This document shows positions 1-6,331 of a stretch of 6,558 nucleotides of DNA, one piece after another. The position numbers and the translations under genes are program-made. Each line of letters starts with the position of its first letter. Within the stretch, counting starts at the first letter, position 1. The notes beneath the pieces were generated by a model. That model was not told the origin of the DNA. It did not search any database and saw only the letters and a list, made by a program, of their open reading frames with translations. Origin of the DNA: Sphingobacteriales bacterium (GTDB lineage Bacteria; Bacteroidota; Bacteroidia; Chitinophagales; Chitinophagaceae); contig JAHEFC010000224.1 in the NCBI GenBank assembly GCA_024640385.1, forward strand, positions 1 to 6,558, given 5' to 3'.

Positions 1-600
1 ATTCAGGAAAGTTTCCGCCATATCCTCATCTTCCTGTATGAGACTGGACAATGTATTAAGGCTGTTGAAAAGGAAATGCGGATTCACCTGGCTTTTCAAG
101 CCGTTAAGCTGGCTTTGTTTGTAAGATGCATTAAGCCGCTCAGTCTCCTTTAGGCTCTCCCTCCACTCTTTGTACCGGCTTATTCCTTCCATGACAAAAG
201 TGAGGAATATATTGATGATCCCGGCAGCAAAATAAGCCCATGTGAAATTCTGTTCGTTAAAAGGAATGGAAATAAAACTCAACAATTCATAGCTTCCGAA
301 CAATGCATAGAGAAACAATCCGCTGAGCAGGAAGAATGCAATGATCATCAGCGTCAGCCGCTTCGTGAGATCGTATTCCCCGGGCAGCCTTTGTTTTAAC
401 GCCACCGCAATAAACCCACAAATGGTAAAATCCACTGCAAATCCCGCAGCAGCAATGATACTAGTAAGCAAAAACATCTTCCAACTGGAAAAATAAACAG
501 CTCCCAAGTACAGCGTATTAACAGTAAATGATACTGGCAGCAATACCAGCAGCATTACGAGGTTATCTTTGCCATTATATTCGGGGAGTTTGAATGTCAT
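1..600 (-). CDS. LytS/YehU-type membrane sensor histidine kinase, partial (C-terminus beyond window)
   Basis: This frame starts at the ATG whose complement is at 598-600 and stays open for 200 codons to the window edge, so the C-terminal ATPase domain is not visible. Four hydrophobic segments are seen at about residues 13-37, 42-67, 82-103 and 121-137, followed by a basic/amphipathic linker (about 141-160). Next comes the LytS-family phosphoacceptor motif QVNPHFLFNSLNTL, with the likely phosphorylated histidine at residue 175. This is the signature of the His_kinase (PF06580) family. Such inner-membrane kinases usually phosphorylate LytTR-type response regulators, often encoded next door; none is visible here, but the gene leaves the window. 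It follows the propeller sensor by 25 bp on the same strand, so the two are very probably co-transcribed. The bases before the ATG (TTGAAAG) give only a weak ribosome site. The family call is firm; the signal is unknown. Confidence 0.9.
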   Translation of the reverse strand, partial: MTFKLPEYNGKDNLVMLLVLLPVSFTVNTLYLGAVYFSSWKMFLLTSIIAAAGFAVDFTICGFIAVALKQRLPGEYDLTKRLTLMIIAFFLLSGLFLYALFGSYELLSFISIPFNEQNFTWAYFAAGIINIFLTFVMEGISRYKEWRESLKETERLNASYKQSQLNGLKSQVNPHFLFNSLNTLSSLIQEDEDMAETFLN

Positions 601-625
601 CTTTCAATATTTCCAGTTATAATGA

Positions 626-3600
626 TCAGTTTTGAAGATCGATCCGGCATTTTACTGTAGTACCCGTCTCTTTCGTTTTTACATCCAGCGCAGCATTGAT
701 CCCCTTAAGTCTTTTAGACAGCTCATAGCCATTCAGTGAATTATCCATTTTTTCTTTATTGAAATTATTATTCCTGCTTTCCAGGTTATATACCAGTTCA
801 TTTTTTTCAATGGTCATCTGTACATGACAAACATTTATTCCTGCACTTTTCAATTCGTTGAGGATCTGCCTGAATAATAGGAATACCTGCATACGCTGTT
901 GCATATCGAACCTGATCCGGCTCACCCCTTCATCCACTTCGATCTCAAAATGAGTGCCTTCCCGGTTGTTGATATTATCTATGCATTCGCGCATCCGGGC
1001 TATCATTTTATCCATGCTGTCGTTCTCAGGAGAAATACTCCAGAGCATATCATCCATAGATTGCATCATATTCCCGCTTCTTGTGTGGATCTGCTCAATA
1101 AATTCGATAGCCTTGGTAGCATCTTTATCAGCTTTGAATTTCGCCATTTCACTGAGCACATGGATGTTGCTGAGCGCCATACTCACATCATCATGCAGCT
1201 TACCTGCAATGCTGCTTCTCATTTTCACTATGGCTTCTTTTCTGCTCATCCGCTCCCTGTCCAGCCAGAAAATGATCATACCTGCACCCAATGTAACCAG
1301 GATATAGAACCACCAGGCCTGGTAAAATGGCGGCGCGATATCAATTGTAATCCTGGTTATTGGTCCCGGTTCGCCGGTCTCACCATCGCAGGCCAGCATT
1401 AATACATATTCGCCCGGAGGGAGATAATTATATTCCACTACATAATTTTCGCCGGCATGTTTCCATTCCTTATCACGACCTTCCATTTTGTACGACACTG
1501 AATAGGTGTTCTGAAACGTCAGCGTAGACAAACTGGCGGTAAATGAATTCTGATCATAGGGCAGCCGGATCTTCCCTAGTTTCAAAATTGAATCAACAGA
1601 AAATCTTTTACCGCCTATCTTAAAATCTGCGATTTCAACCTTTGGAACTGTATAATTGCTAACTGTAACTTTTCCCGGATCGAAAACAACAAGGTCATGG
1701 TTAGTTCCAAATACTATCCTGCCATCTTTCAGTTTTGACCCGGCGCCCTGGTTGAATGAATACGTATGGACACCGTCAATGTAATTGTAGATACTTACTT
1801 TTTGTTTCAGGGGATGATAGCTAATGATGCCCATATCGGTCGTCATCCAAACATATCCCTGGTTATCTTTTACCAATCGCTGGATCGAGTTGCTCTGTAA
1901 TCCGTCTTCTACAGCATAATATCTGAATGTTCCGGTCCTGGTGTTGAGCATGTTAAGGCCGTCAGCGGCAATGACCATGAGGCTATCGTTATACTGAATA
2001 AGATCAGAAGCCCCATTGATCCTCAGTTTTTTGCCAACAGGGCCATCGGCTGTATAATGGTGTTTGACCGATCCGTCTTTCCCATCCACATGAAATACAC
2101 CATCCACATCTGTGGAAGCCCAGATATCATTTCTGCTGTCAACACAAATGCCAGAAACCAGGCCTTTTGAATCAAGGGCCAAATTAAATTTTCCAGTGGC
2201 CGTGTCCCATTTGATCAGTTTTCCGCTCTGCGTACCGATCCAGATATTTCCATTAAGATCTTCCGCAAGTCGCCTCACTGTACTCTGCCCGATGACCTCA
2301 GACCTTAGTACTTTAGTTTTAACACCTGCGCCAGAATTGATGTAGATCGCTCCTCCCTGCATACCCTGCCATATTTCGCCGTTCTTCCTTTGAATCAGGG
2401 ACCAGACCATTTCCATCCCCGTTCTGCTTTTCCGGCTGTAATAGTTTGATGGCACGGGACGGAAATTACTGTCGTAACTGAACATATCATTGCCCCAGGT
2501 ACCTACTATGATCTCCCCTTTGTTCGTTTCAAGTATATCGGTCACATCAGGGGTATAGATGGTATCTTTCCCGGGAACCCTGTTGTTCACTTTCCTGAAA
2601 AGTTGTGCTGAAGGATTGAACCGGAAGAGGCCTTTGTTAGTGGCAGCCCAGATATTTTTTTCGCGGTCTTCGTGCAGCACATAGATATCATCGTACCGGA
2701 TGCTGAACTCACCCGGGAGATTAGAAGGTATGGGATTGACTTGTTCGTCGTCATAATTTACTTTGGCGAACAGGTTATAACCCGCCATCCATAAACTACC
2801 GTCACTGGTTTCAACTATGCCATGCATGTCGTAATACACATTTCGTAATGCTGCAAGGGTTTTCTTCTGCCATTCAATGGTTTTGCCCGAAGCAGGATCA
2901 AAACTTTTAATAAACATATTGGTCTGGGGAAAAGACGTGATCCAGGCCCTGCCTTTTTTATCTTTCAGGAAAAAGACCACGGTCCTGGCGTCTTTGAATT
3001 CCTTGATCACCGGATCTGCATCCTCATTAGTTCCTCGATATGAAAACAACATTTTTTTGGGATCATACTTGAGTAATCCGTTGTGAGATCCCACCCAGTA
3101 ATTGTGATCCGCATCCTGCCAGAAGAACAAGGGCTCCCATCCGTTGGGGATCTTAAAGGGATTATTTCCCCTGGAAATGTTCTTATTCCAATCGCTGTAG
3201 GTCAGGATCCCCTTATTGCCATAGATCACCACCAGGTTATCGTCCCTGTCGAGGTATAGGGCGGTCGCAATTTTGGGGAAACTGTCCGGGGCGATCAGTT
3301 TCACAGGATGATATTTGAAATTTTCCGGGTTCATATATCCCACCGATGCATCTCCGGTGAGTATCCACATCCTGTTTTTCTGGTCGATCTGCAGTCCCCT
3401 GATATTACCGGCCGGGATCCCGCTCTCTTTCGAGCCGGTAAAGAAATTCCGGAACCTGTGCCCGTCGTATCGCTGCAGTACATTGCCCGCACCCAGCCAT
3501 ATATACCCTTTTGCATCCTGCTGAATAATGGTTATGGTTTCCTGGTGCAGGCCATCCCTGAGGCCCAGGTAACTGAACAGGTACCCCGGCTGCTGCCCCT

Positions 3601-3673
3601 TCAGGGATAGCATAGATCCAACCATCAAAACCAGGAAAATCAGCCTTTTCAAACAGTTCACATTTGAATTCAA
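626..3673 (-). CDS. Two-component propeller / Y_Y_Y sensor with degenerate histidine-kinase C-terminus
   Basis: A 1015-residue sensor. A signal peptide covers about residues 1-26. About eleven or more Reg_prop-like blades span about 30-670 with recurring D-x-x-G-x-[IVL]-W-x-[GA] cores, for example NGNIWIGT near 474-481 and QGYVWMTT near 605-612. A Y_Y_Y domain follows at about 715-780, one membrane helix at about 785-804, and a HisKA_3-like helix with LHDDVSMALSN, where H827 is the candidate phosphoacceptor. An HATPase-like end covers about 930-1013, but its ATP-binding motifs look lost: SRNNNF (966-971) sits where D-x-G-x-G-F is expected, and the N-box reads FRQILNELK with Q replacing the catalytic Glu. 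No receiver or DNA-binding domain is present. The start is uncertain: there is no ATG between the upstream in-frame stop and residue 17. The outermost usable start is TTG at 3673; TTG at 3652 (residue 8) would give a cleaner signal peptide, MKRLIFLVLMVG. The ligand is unknown. Confidence 0.9.
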   Translation of the reverse strand: MNSNVNCLKRLIFLVLMVGSMLSLKGQQPGYLFSYLGLRDGLHQETITIIQQDAKGYIWLGAGNVLQRYDGHRFRNFFTGSKESGIPAGNIRGLQIDQKNRMWILTGDASVGYMNPENFKYHPVKLIAPDSFPKIATALYLDRDDNLVVIYGNKGILTYSDWNKNISRGNNPFKIPNGWEPLFFWQDADHNYWVGSHNGLLKYDPKKMLFSYRGTNEDADPVIKEFKDARTVVFFLKDKKGRAWITSFPQTNMFIKSFDPASGKTIEWQKKTLAALRNVYYDMHGIVETSDGSLWMAGYNLFAKVNYDDEQVNPIPSNLPGEFSIRYDDIYVLHEDREKNIWAATNKGLFRFNPSAQLFRKVNNRVPGKDTIYTPDVTDILETNKGEIIVGTWGNDMFSYDSNFRPVPSNYYSRKSRTGMEMVWSLIQRKNGEIWQGMQGGAIYINSGAGVKTKVLRSEVIGQSTVRRLAEDLNGNIWIGTQSGKLIKWDTATGKFNLALDSKGLVSGICVDSRNDIWASTDVDGVFHVDGKDGSVKHHYTADGPVGKKLRINGASDLIQYNDSLMVIAADGLNMLNTRTGTFRYYAVEDGLQSNSIQRLVKDNQGYVWMTTDMGIISYHPLKQKVSIYNYIDGVHTYSFNQGAGSKLKDGRIVFGTNHDLVVFDPGKVTVSNYTVPKVEIADFKIGGKRFSVDSILKLGKIRLPYDQNSFTASLSTLTFQNTYSVSYKMEGRDKEWKHAGENYVVEYNYLPPGEYVLMLACDGETGEPGPITRITIDIAPPFYQAWWFYILVTLGAGMIIFWLDRERMSRKEAIVKMRSSIAGKLHDDVSMALSNIHVLSEMAKFKADKDATKAIEFIEQIHTRSGNMMQSMDDMLWSISPENDSMDKMIARMRECIDNINNREGTHFEIEVDEGVSRIRFDMQQRMQVFLLFRQILNELKSAGINVCHVQMTIEKNELVYNLESRNNNFNKEKMDNSLNGYELSKRLKGINAALDVKTKETGTTVKCRIDLQN

Positions 3674-3677
3674 ATGT
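3660..3677. repeat. 18-bp perfect palindrome at the 5' end of the sensor gene
   Basis: ACATTTGAATTCAAATGT is an exact 18-bp palindrome. It is flanked by outer arms AACAGTT (3652-3658) and AACTGTT (3682-3688), which are also complementary, separated from the core by 1 and 4 bases. It overlaps both the outermost possible TTG start (3671-3673) and a -7-like promoter box. It could be a dimeric-repressor operator or, if transcribed, a hairpin affecting translation start. The symmetry is seen directly; the function is inferred. Confidence 0.75.
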
Positions 3678-3678
3678 A
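3671..3678 (-). promoter_or_regulatory. Candidate Bacteroidota -7 promoter box (TAnnTTTG) for the sensor gene
   Basis: On the minus strand the octamer reads TACATTTG, an exact match to the Bacteroidota primary-sigma -7 consensus TAnnTTTG. I see no convincing TTG-type -33 element 19-21 bp upstream, which lowers confidence. Transcription would begin a few bases downstream, near 3664-3667. That would place the outermost TTG (3673) before the transcript and favour TTG at 3652 as the real start. The box lies almost wholly inside the palindrome, so a bound repressor would block it. Confidence 0.35.
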
Positions 3679-3756
3679 GTAAACTGTTCTGAGCAGCCGG
3701 ACCAGTTGGTACAATCCTATCTTCAGTTCATACACCGGTTTCTACAGTCCATTGAT

Positions 3757-3856
3757 CAGGTAGCAGGTTACAGGTTGCAGGTTGCAACCCGGAACCTGCT
3801 ACCTGGAACCTGCAACCTGGAACCTGCTACCTGGAACCTGCTACCTGGAACCTGCT
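3757..3856. repeat. Heptamer / 14-bp tandem array with inverted left half
   Basis: From 3758 there are four plus-strand heptamers of the form AGGTNNC (AGGTAGC, AGGTTAC, AGGTTGC, AGGTTGC). After a short centre the orientation flips to a 14-bp tandem unit GGAACCTGCTACCT beginning at 3791, 3805 (one change, CAACCT), 3819, 3833 and 3847 (partial), about 4.7 copies. CAGGTAGCAGGTT at 3757-3769 is exactly complementary to AACCTGCTACCTG at 3793-3805, and that 13-mer recurs at 3821 and 3835, so alternative hairpins are possible. GGTTGCAACC (3780-3789) is itself a perfect palindrome inside the loop. The right edge runs into the end of the cytochrome gene. It fills most of the 167-bp gap between the cytochrome and the sensor and might weaken read-through, but it is not a classical terminator because there is no U-tract. 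Confidence 0.92.
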
Positions 3857-4431
3857 CCCCCAAACCCTCTCGGCGCCGGGGGTACATTATCAACCGGCTT
3901 TAATGTTCTCAAATAAGCATGCACAGCCTTCAGGTCTTCATCCGGCATCAGTTTATAATTGAACCAGGGCATCGGTGGCATCAGGTCTCTTGAATTTTCC
4001 AGGCCTTTCCACTTGCCGTGACGGATGGCATATTTGAAATTTTCAAAATTCCAACTCCCGGCTCCAGTAGGAGAACTGGTCAGATTGGCGGAAAATGAAA
4101 TACCCCAGGGGCCCGCATAGGATGTGAAGTCTTCATTGAACTGCACCATTCCGCTTTTCGCCATATTGCTGTCAAACTTTGGAATTGGCCGGCTTGATGG
4201 GAAACCAGACAATCTAAGCTCCGGGTCGATCTCGGGTCCCTTGGGTCCCATCTTTTTGGGTGAATGACAATCATCACAAACTCCTACGGTCACCAGGTAT
4301 TCTCCCCGCTTTACCAGTTCAATACTATCAGCCGATGCCTGATTTCCTGTTTCTGCACCCCTACCGGTACAGGAGATCACTGCGGCCGACATCATAACCA
4401 CCAGTAAAACAGGTATGAATAGAGTTTTCAT
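3841..4431 (-). CDS. Monoheme c-type cytochrome lipoprotein
   Basis: A 196-residue exported electron carrier. The N-terminus is a lipoprotein signal with lipobox AVIS-C, so Cys21 would be lipidated. A single heme-attachment motif CDDCH is at residues 52-56. The sixth iron ligand is probably a methionine in LMPPMPW (Met151 or Met154). The segment N-L-T-S-S near 116-120, the MPPMPW motif and the closing D-E-D-L-K-A-V-H-A-Y-L-R-T-L helix match class-I cytochrome domains such as those attached to periplasmic dehydrogenases. There is no acidic cluster after Cys21, so a periplasm-facing anchor is likelier than surface display. Its redox partner is not identifiable. The start ATG lies 17 bp after the stop of the hemerythrin-like gene, suggesting one operon. 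The last five codons (GAGSR) and the TAG stop are made of the adjacent 14-bp repeat, so the ancestral C-terminus may have been altered. Confidence 0.9.
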   Translation of the reverse strand: MKTLFIPVLLVVMMSAAVISCTGRGAETGNQASADSIELVKRGEYLVTVGVCDDCHSPKKMGPKGPEIDPELRLSGFPSSRPIPKFDSNMAKSGMVQFNEDFTSYAGPWGISFSANLTSSPTGAGSWNFENFKYAIRHGKWKGLENSRDLMPPMPWFNYKLMPDEDLKAVHAYLRTLKPVDNVPPAPRGFGGAGSR

Positions 4432-4448
4432 GTCATTATTTTTACATT

Positions 4449-5129
4449 TTATGCCAACATTGCACCTTCAGTCAATGCACCCACGATCGCAGTGAACCTA
4501 GCCTTACCCAACTGCTCTTCTGCCAATTCCAACATTCCGTTGAACACAAAATCCGGGGCAGCACTCCTGATCTGTCTGAGCCATTGTATGATCTCCATGT
4601 TACTCAATCCACGCATCATCCAAATGTTATACTGCTGTAACATGTCGGAAGGAATGCCATTGATAATTGTTCCGGTGATCGCATGTAGCTGCTCATCAGA
4701 AAAATACTTCCATAATTTCTGGTTCAGTTCTTTCTCCTCTTTTGCCATATGCTGCAGATTGAACACAAGGAACTCTGTAAATGCCAGCCTGATCGCACTT
4801 CCCAGTTCCTCCCTGGTTTCCTCCTGGTCAAGGCTTCCATATATCCGTGTAAGCGTGATCAGCTTGTTGCCTAATTCGTGATCCAATACATGCTCTTCAA
4901 TGAATAATTCAGCAACAGATATATCATGGGCCTCTATGGCGGTCAAGATGTGACTATCTTCTGAATGGGCATGCTTATCGAACAGCAATATTACCTCGTT
5001 GATCCTGCCGATCGCAGCCGTAGCTTCCTCTTCATTGGCAAAATCAGTTCTCTGGATCAATGTTGCTGTGTCGTATAAAAGAGCGCGAAGTCCTTTGTGG
5101 ATCTGGTAGAAAATATTATAACGTGACAT
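4449..5129 (-). CDS. Hemerythrin-like HHE domain protein
   Basis: A 226-residue, mostly helical protein without a signal peptide, so probably cytoplasmic. Histidines and acids are spaced as in hemerythrin/HHE four-helix bundles: His11 in helix 1; FDKHAHSEDSH (50-60, with His53, His55, Glu57 and His60); EEHVLDHE (78-85, His80 and His84); and QHMAKEEKEL (126-135, His127, Glu131 or Glu132). These could ligate a non-heme diiron centre binding oxygen, NO or peroxide; related proteins serve in iron, oxygen or nitrosative-stress handling. The stretch after about residue 140 extends beyond the usual single bundle and I do not recognise it; it is helix-like with no obvious ligands. The gene precedes the cytochrome by 17 bp and follows the DUF5602-like lipoprotein by 72 bp. 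The AT-rich 40 bp before its ATG could hold a promoter, but no good consensus is visible. Domain call good; exact ligand set and substrate unknown. Confidence 0.82.
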   Translation of the reverse strand: MSRYNIFYQIHKGLRALLYDTATLIQRTDFANEEEATAAIGRINEVILLFDKHAHSEDSHILTAIEAHDISVAELFIEEHVLDHELGNKLITLTRIYGSLDQEETREELGSAIRLAFTEFLVFNLQHMAKEEKELNQKLWKYFSDEQLHAITGTIINGIPSDMLQQYNIWMMRGLSNMEIIQWLRQIRSAAPDFVFNGMLELAEEQLGKARFTAIVGALTEGAMLA

Positions 5130-5201
5130 AAAATATATTTTAAAATTTAAATGATTCTTTTGAAAGAAGAAAACCTTACGGGGTTTTGCTCCTGATATGT
5201 A

Positions 5202-5966
5202 TTACGATGCAGTTCTGTATACAAAATCTTCCAGTATGATCTGGCTTTGTTTTGCAATTTTGATCACCCGCATCCTGGTTGGATAGAAACCACTCTGCTG
5301 GAATTTGGCAGGCTGGGGGATCGACCGTTCAAATACCTGTGTGTTGAGCAGAAAGTCCAGTGTGATCATAGGTTCATAGAACACCACTTTACTGTCGTAA
5401 CTGCCATAAATAAAAGTTTGTGTAAATGGCTGTGGATTGACAGGATCAAGCTCAGGAGAAGTGATATCTACGAAATGCTTACCCATAGTAGGAACCGGAT
5501 CGCCACCAAAATAATTGGCTGGGAGATACTCGGCCGCCGGTGATGCATTCAGCTTAACAGGATCCAGGTATTGCTCCCTTTCCTGGGCGGATGTCATATA
5601 ATAATGGATATCAAAATGCGGTTTAGTGTAAATATTGGCAGGAGGATGACCCGCTGGATTCCAGTTCAGCCATATGTGTTTGAAAGGAGTAATGGCTGCC
5701 TGGGTTGGGAGCTGAAGTACTACGTTGTCGTCGTGATGATGTTCTCCACCACCTTCACCAGTGGGAACGCTGTTCAGCAGGTCTTCATTAAGTGTGACGC
5801 CAACTCTCTGGGGTTCACCTTTCCCATTCAACTGCACCCAGGTCCATGCCTTGCCATGATGAAAACTTGTTTCCGGTCCGTTGTAAATTCCTGCCTTATC
5901 CGATTTGTCTTTTTCACATGCGCTGAAGAGAACAATTCCAATGGCGAGGATTAAAAATTTTTTCAT
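5202..5966 (-). CDS. Lipoprotein resembling DUF5602 / TTHB210-like proteins
   Basis: A 254-residue secreted protein of unknown function. MKKFLILAIGIVLFSAC is a lipoprotein signal (Cys17). The residues after it, EKDKSD, are charged and acidic like the surface-export signal of some Bacteroidota lipoproteins, so outer-surface display is possible. The body has NWNPAGHPP (101-109) and PHFDIHYY (116-123), which I associate with the DUF5602/TTHB210-like family, plus clustered histidines at 36-37 and 76-78 and single ones at 107, 117, 121 and 163 that could bind metal. I recall the Thermus protein TTHB210 as belonging to a sigma-E/anti-sigma-E regulon, but family assignment here is from memory of motifs and no enzymatic role is claimed. 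The gene begins the leftward gene row; its 5' side faces the divergent gene at 6332 across a repeat-rich gap. The start ATG gives a canonical signal peptide, so the start is secure. Confidence 0.75.
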   Translation of the reverse strand: MKKFLILAIGIVLFSACEKDKSDKAGIYNGPETSFHHGKAWTWVQLNGKGEPQRVGVTLNEDLLNSVPTGEGGGEHHHDDNVVLQLPTQAAITPFKHIWLNWNPAGHPPANIYTKPHFDIHYYMTSAQEREQYLDPVKLNASPAAEYLPANYFGGDPVPTMGKHFVDITSPELDPVNPQPFTQTFIYGSYDSKVVFYEPMITLDFLLNTQVFERSIPQPAKFQQSGFYPTRMRVIKIAKQSQIILEDFVYRTAS

Positions 5967-6331
5967 GATCAGTTTTTTTTAGTGTTAAAATGAATTTGAT
6001 GAGTCAAAGATGTGATTGAAAAAAAGCTTTGAAAACGGGGCACTGTATCAATTGATTTTTTTTGCGCTTGAACTGTTGGGGACACAGAGACGCGGAGGGG
6101 GGACGCAGAGACACTGAGGGGGAGCAACGCAGAGACACGGAGATCAACTCTGCGTCTCTGCGTCTCCCTCCGTGTCTCTGTGTTCATCTCTGCGTCTCTG
6201 TGTCCCCCTCAATTCATGACACAATAAAATCAGTTCATACCTACTCCCCTTCCCTTTCTTTTTTTTCCTTATGAATTTTACGTCATCGTTAAAACAAACG
6301 GTAAATAATAAACCTCATAAAATAACGCACA
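5967..6331. other. 365-bp divergent intergenic region
   Basis: This gap separates the leftward lipoprotein gene from the rightward partial gene and should carry both promoters. On the minus strand, CATCTTTG (plus 6005-6012) matches seven of eight positions of TAnnTTTG at a plausible distance from the lipoprotein start, but no -33 partner is clear. ATCAATTGAT (6047-6056) is a small palindrome. The centre is filled by the long inverted repeat at 6078-6207. From 6208 to 6331 the sequence is AT-rich with a pyrimidine run near 6244-6270; no consensus promoter or strong ribosome site for the gene at 6332 stands out. I see no convincing gene inside the gap. Confidence 0.7.
6078..6207. repeat. Long imperfect palindrome of 'cgcagagacac' words
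   Basis: The outer arms GGGGACACAGAGACGC (6078-6093) and GCGTCTCTGTGTCCCC (6192-6207) are exact 16-bp reverse complements. Inner arms ACGCAGAGACACGGAG (6127-6142) and CTCCGTGTCTCTGTGT (6168-6183) pair at 15 of 16 positions. GGACGCAGAGAC (6101-6112) nearly pairs with GTCTCTGCGTCT (6154-6165). The left half is purine-rich and the right half pyrimidine-rich, with a turnover near 6143-6147. Short words such as ACGCAGAGACAC recur, so many alternative foldings exist. This kind of 'acagagacgcggag' repeat is known as a dispersed intergenic element in diverse bacteria and often generates spurious small proteins. It is more GC-rich than its surroundings. Confidence 0.88.

Noticed and set aside
899..1402. 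Plus-strand open frame of 167 codons opposite the sensor gene
   Set aside because: It is antisense to the kinase-like domain, which has strong domain evidence; no recognisable protein features.
3757..3856. CRISPR array
   Set aside because: Units are 7/14 bp with no unique spacers and half of them inverted, so this is a simple tandem/inverted repeat.
3664..3903. Plus-strand frame of 79 codons through the heptamer array
   Set aside because: Translation is repetitive (NLLPGTCNLEPATWNLLPGTC) and derives from the repeat; it also overlaps the cytochrome end.
4492..4881. Plus-strand open frame of 129 codons opposite the hemerythrin-like gene
   Set aside because: Serine/cysteine/leucine-rich antisense shadow of a well-supported gene.
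5170..5187. Possible terminator after the lipoprotein gene (AAAACC-6-GGTTTT)
   Set aside because: The stem is only 6 bp and mostly A-T, and the following minus-strand tract CTTCTTTC is a poor U-run; too weak to call.
5571..5954. Plus-strand open frame of 127 codons opposite the lipoprotein gene
   Set aside because: Antisense to a gene with a clear lipobox and conserved-looking motifs; no supporting features of its own.
5969..6187. Minus-strand open frame of 72 codons in the intergenic palindrome
   Set aside because: Its residues (RRETQRRR, LPLSVSASPLRVSVS) are translated repeat words; such frames are typical spurious products of this element.
6062..6274. Plus-strand open frame of 70 codons across the same palindrome
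   Set aside because: Composition is entirely repeat-driven (RRDTEGEQRRDTE, CLCVHLCVSVS) and there is no credible start context.
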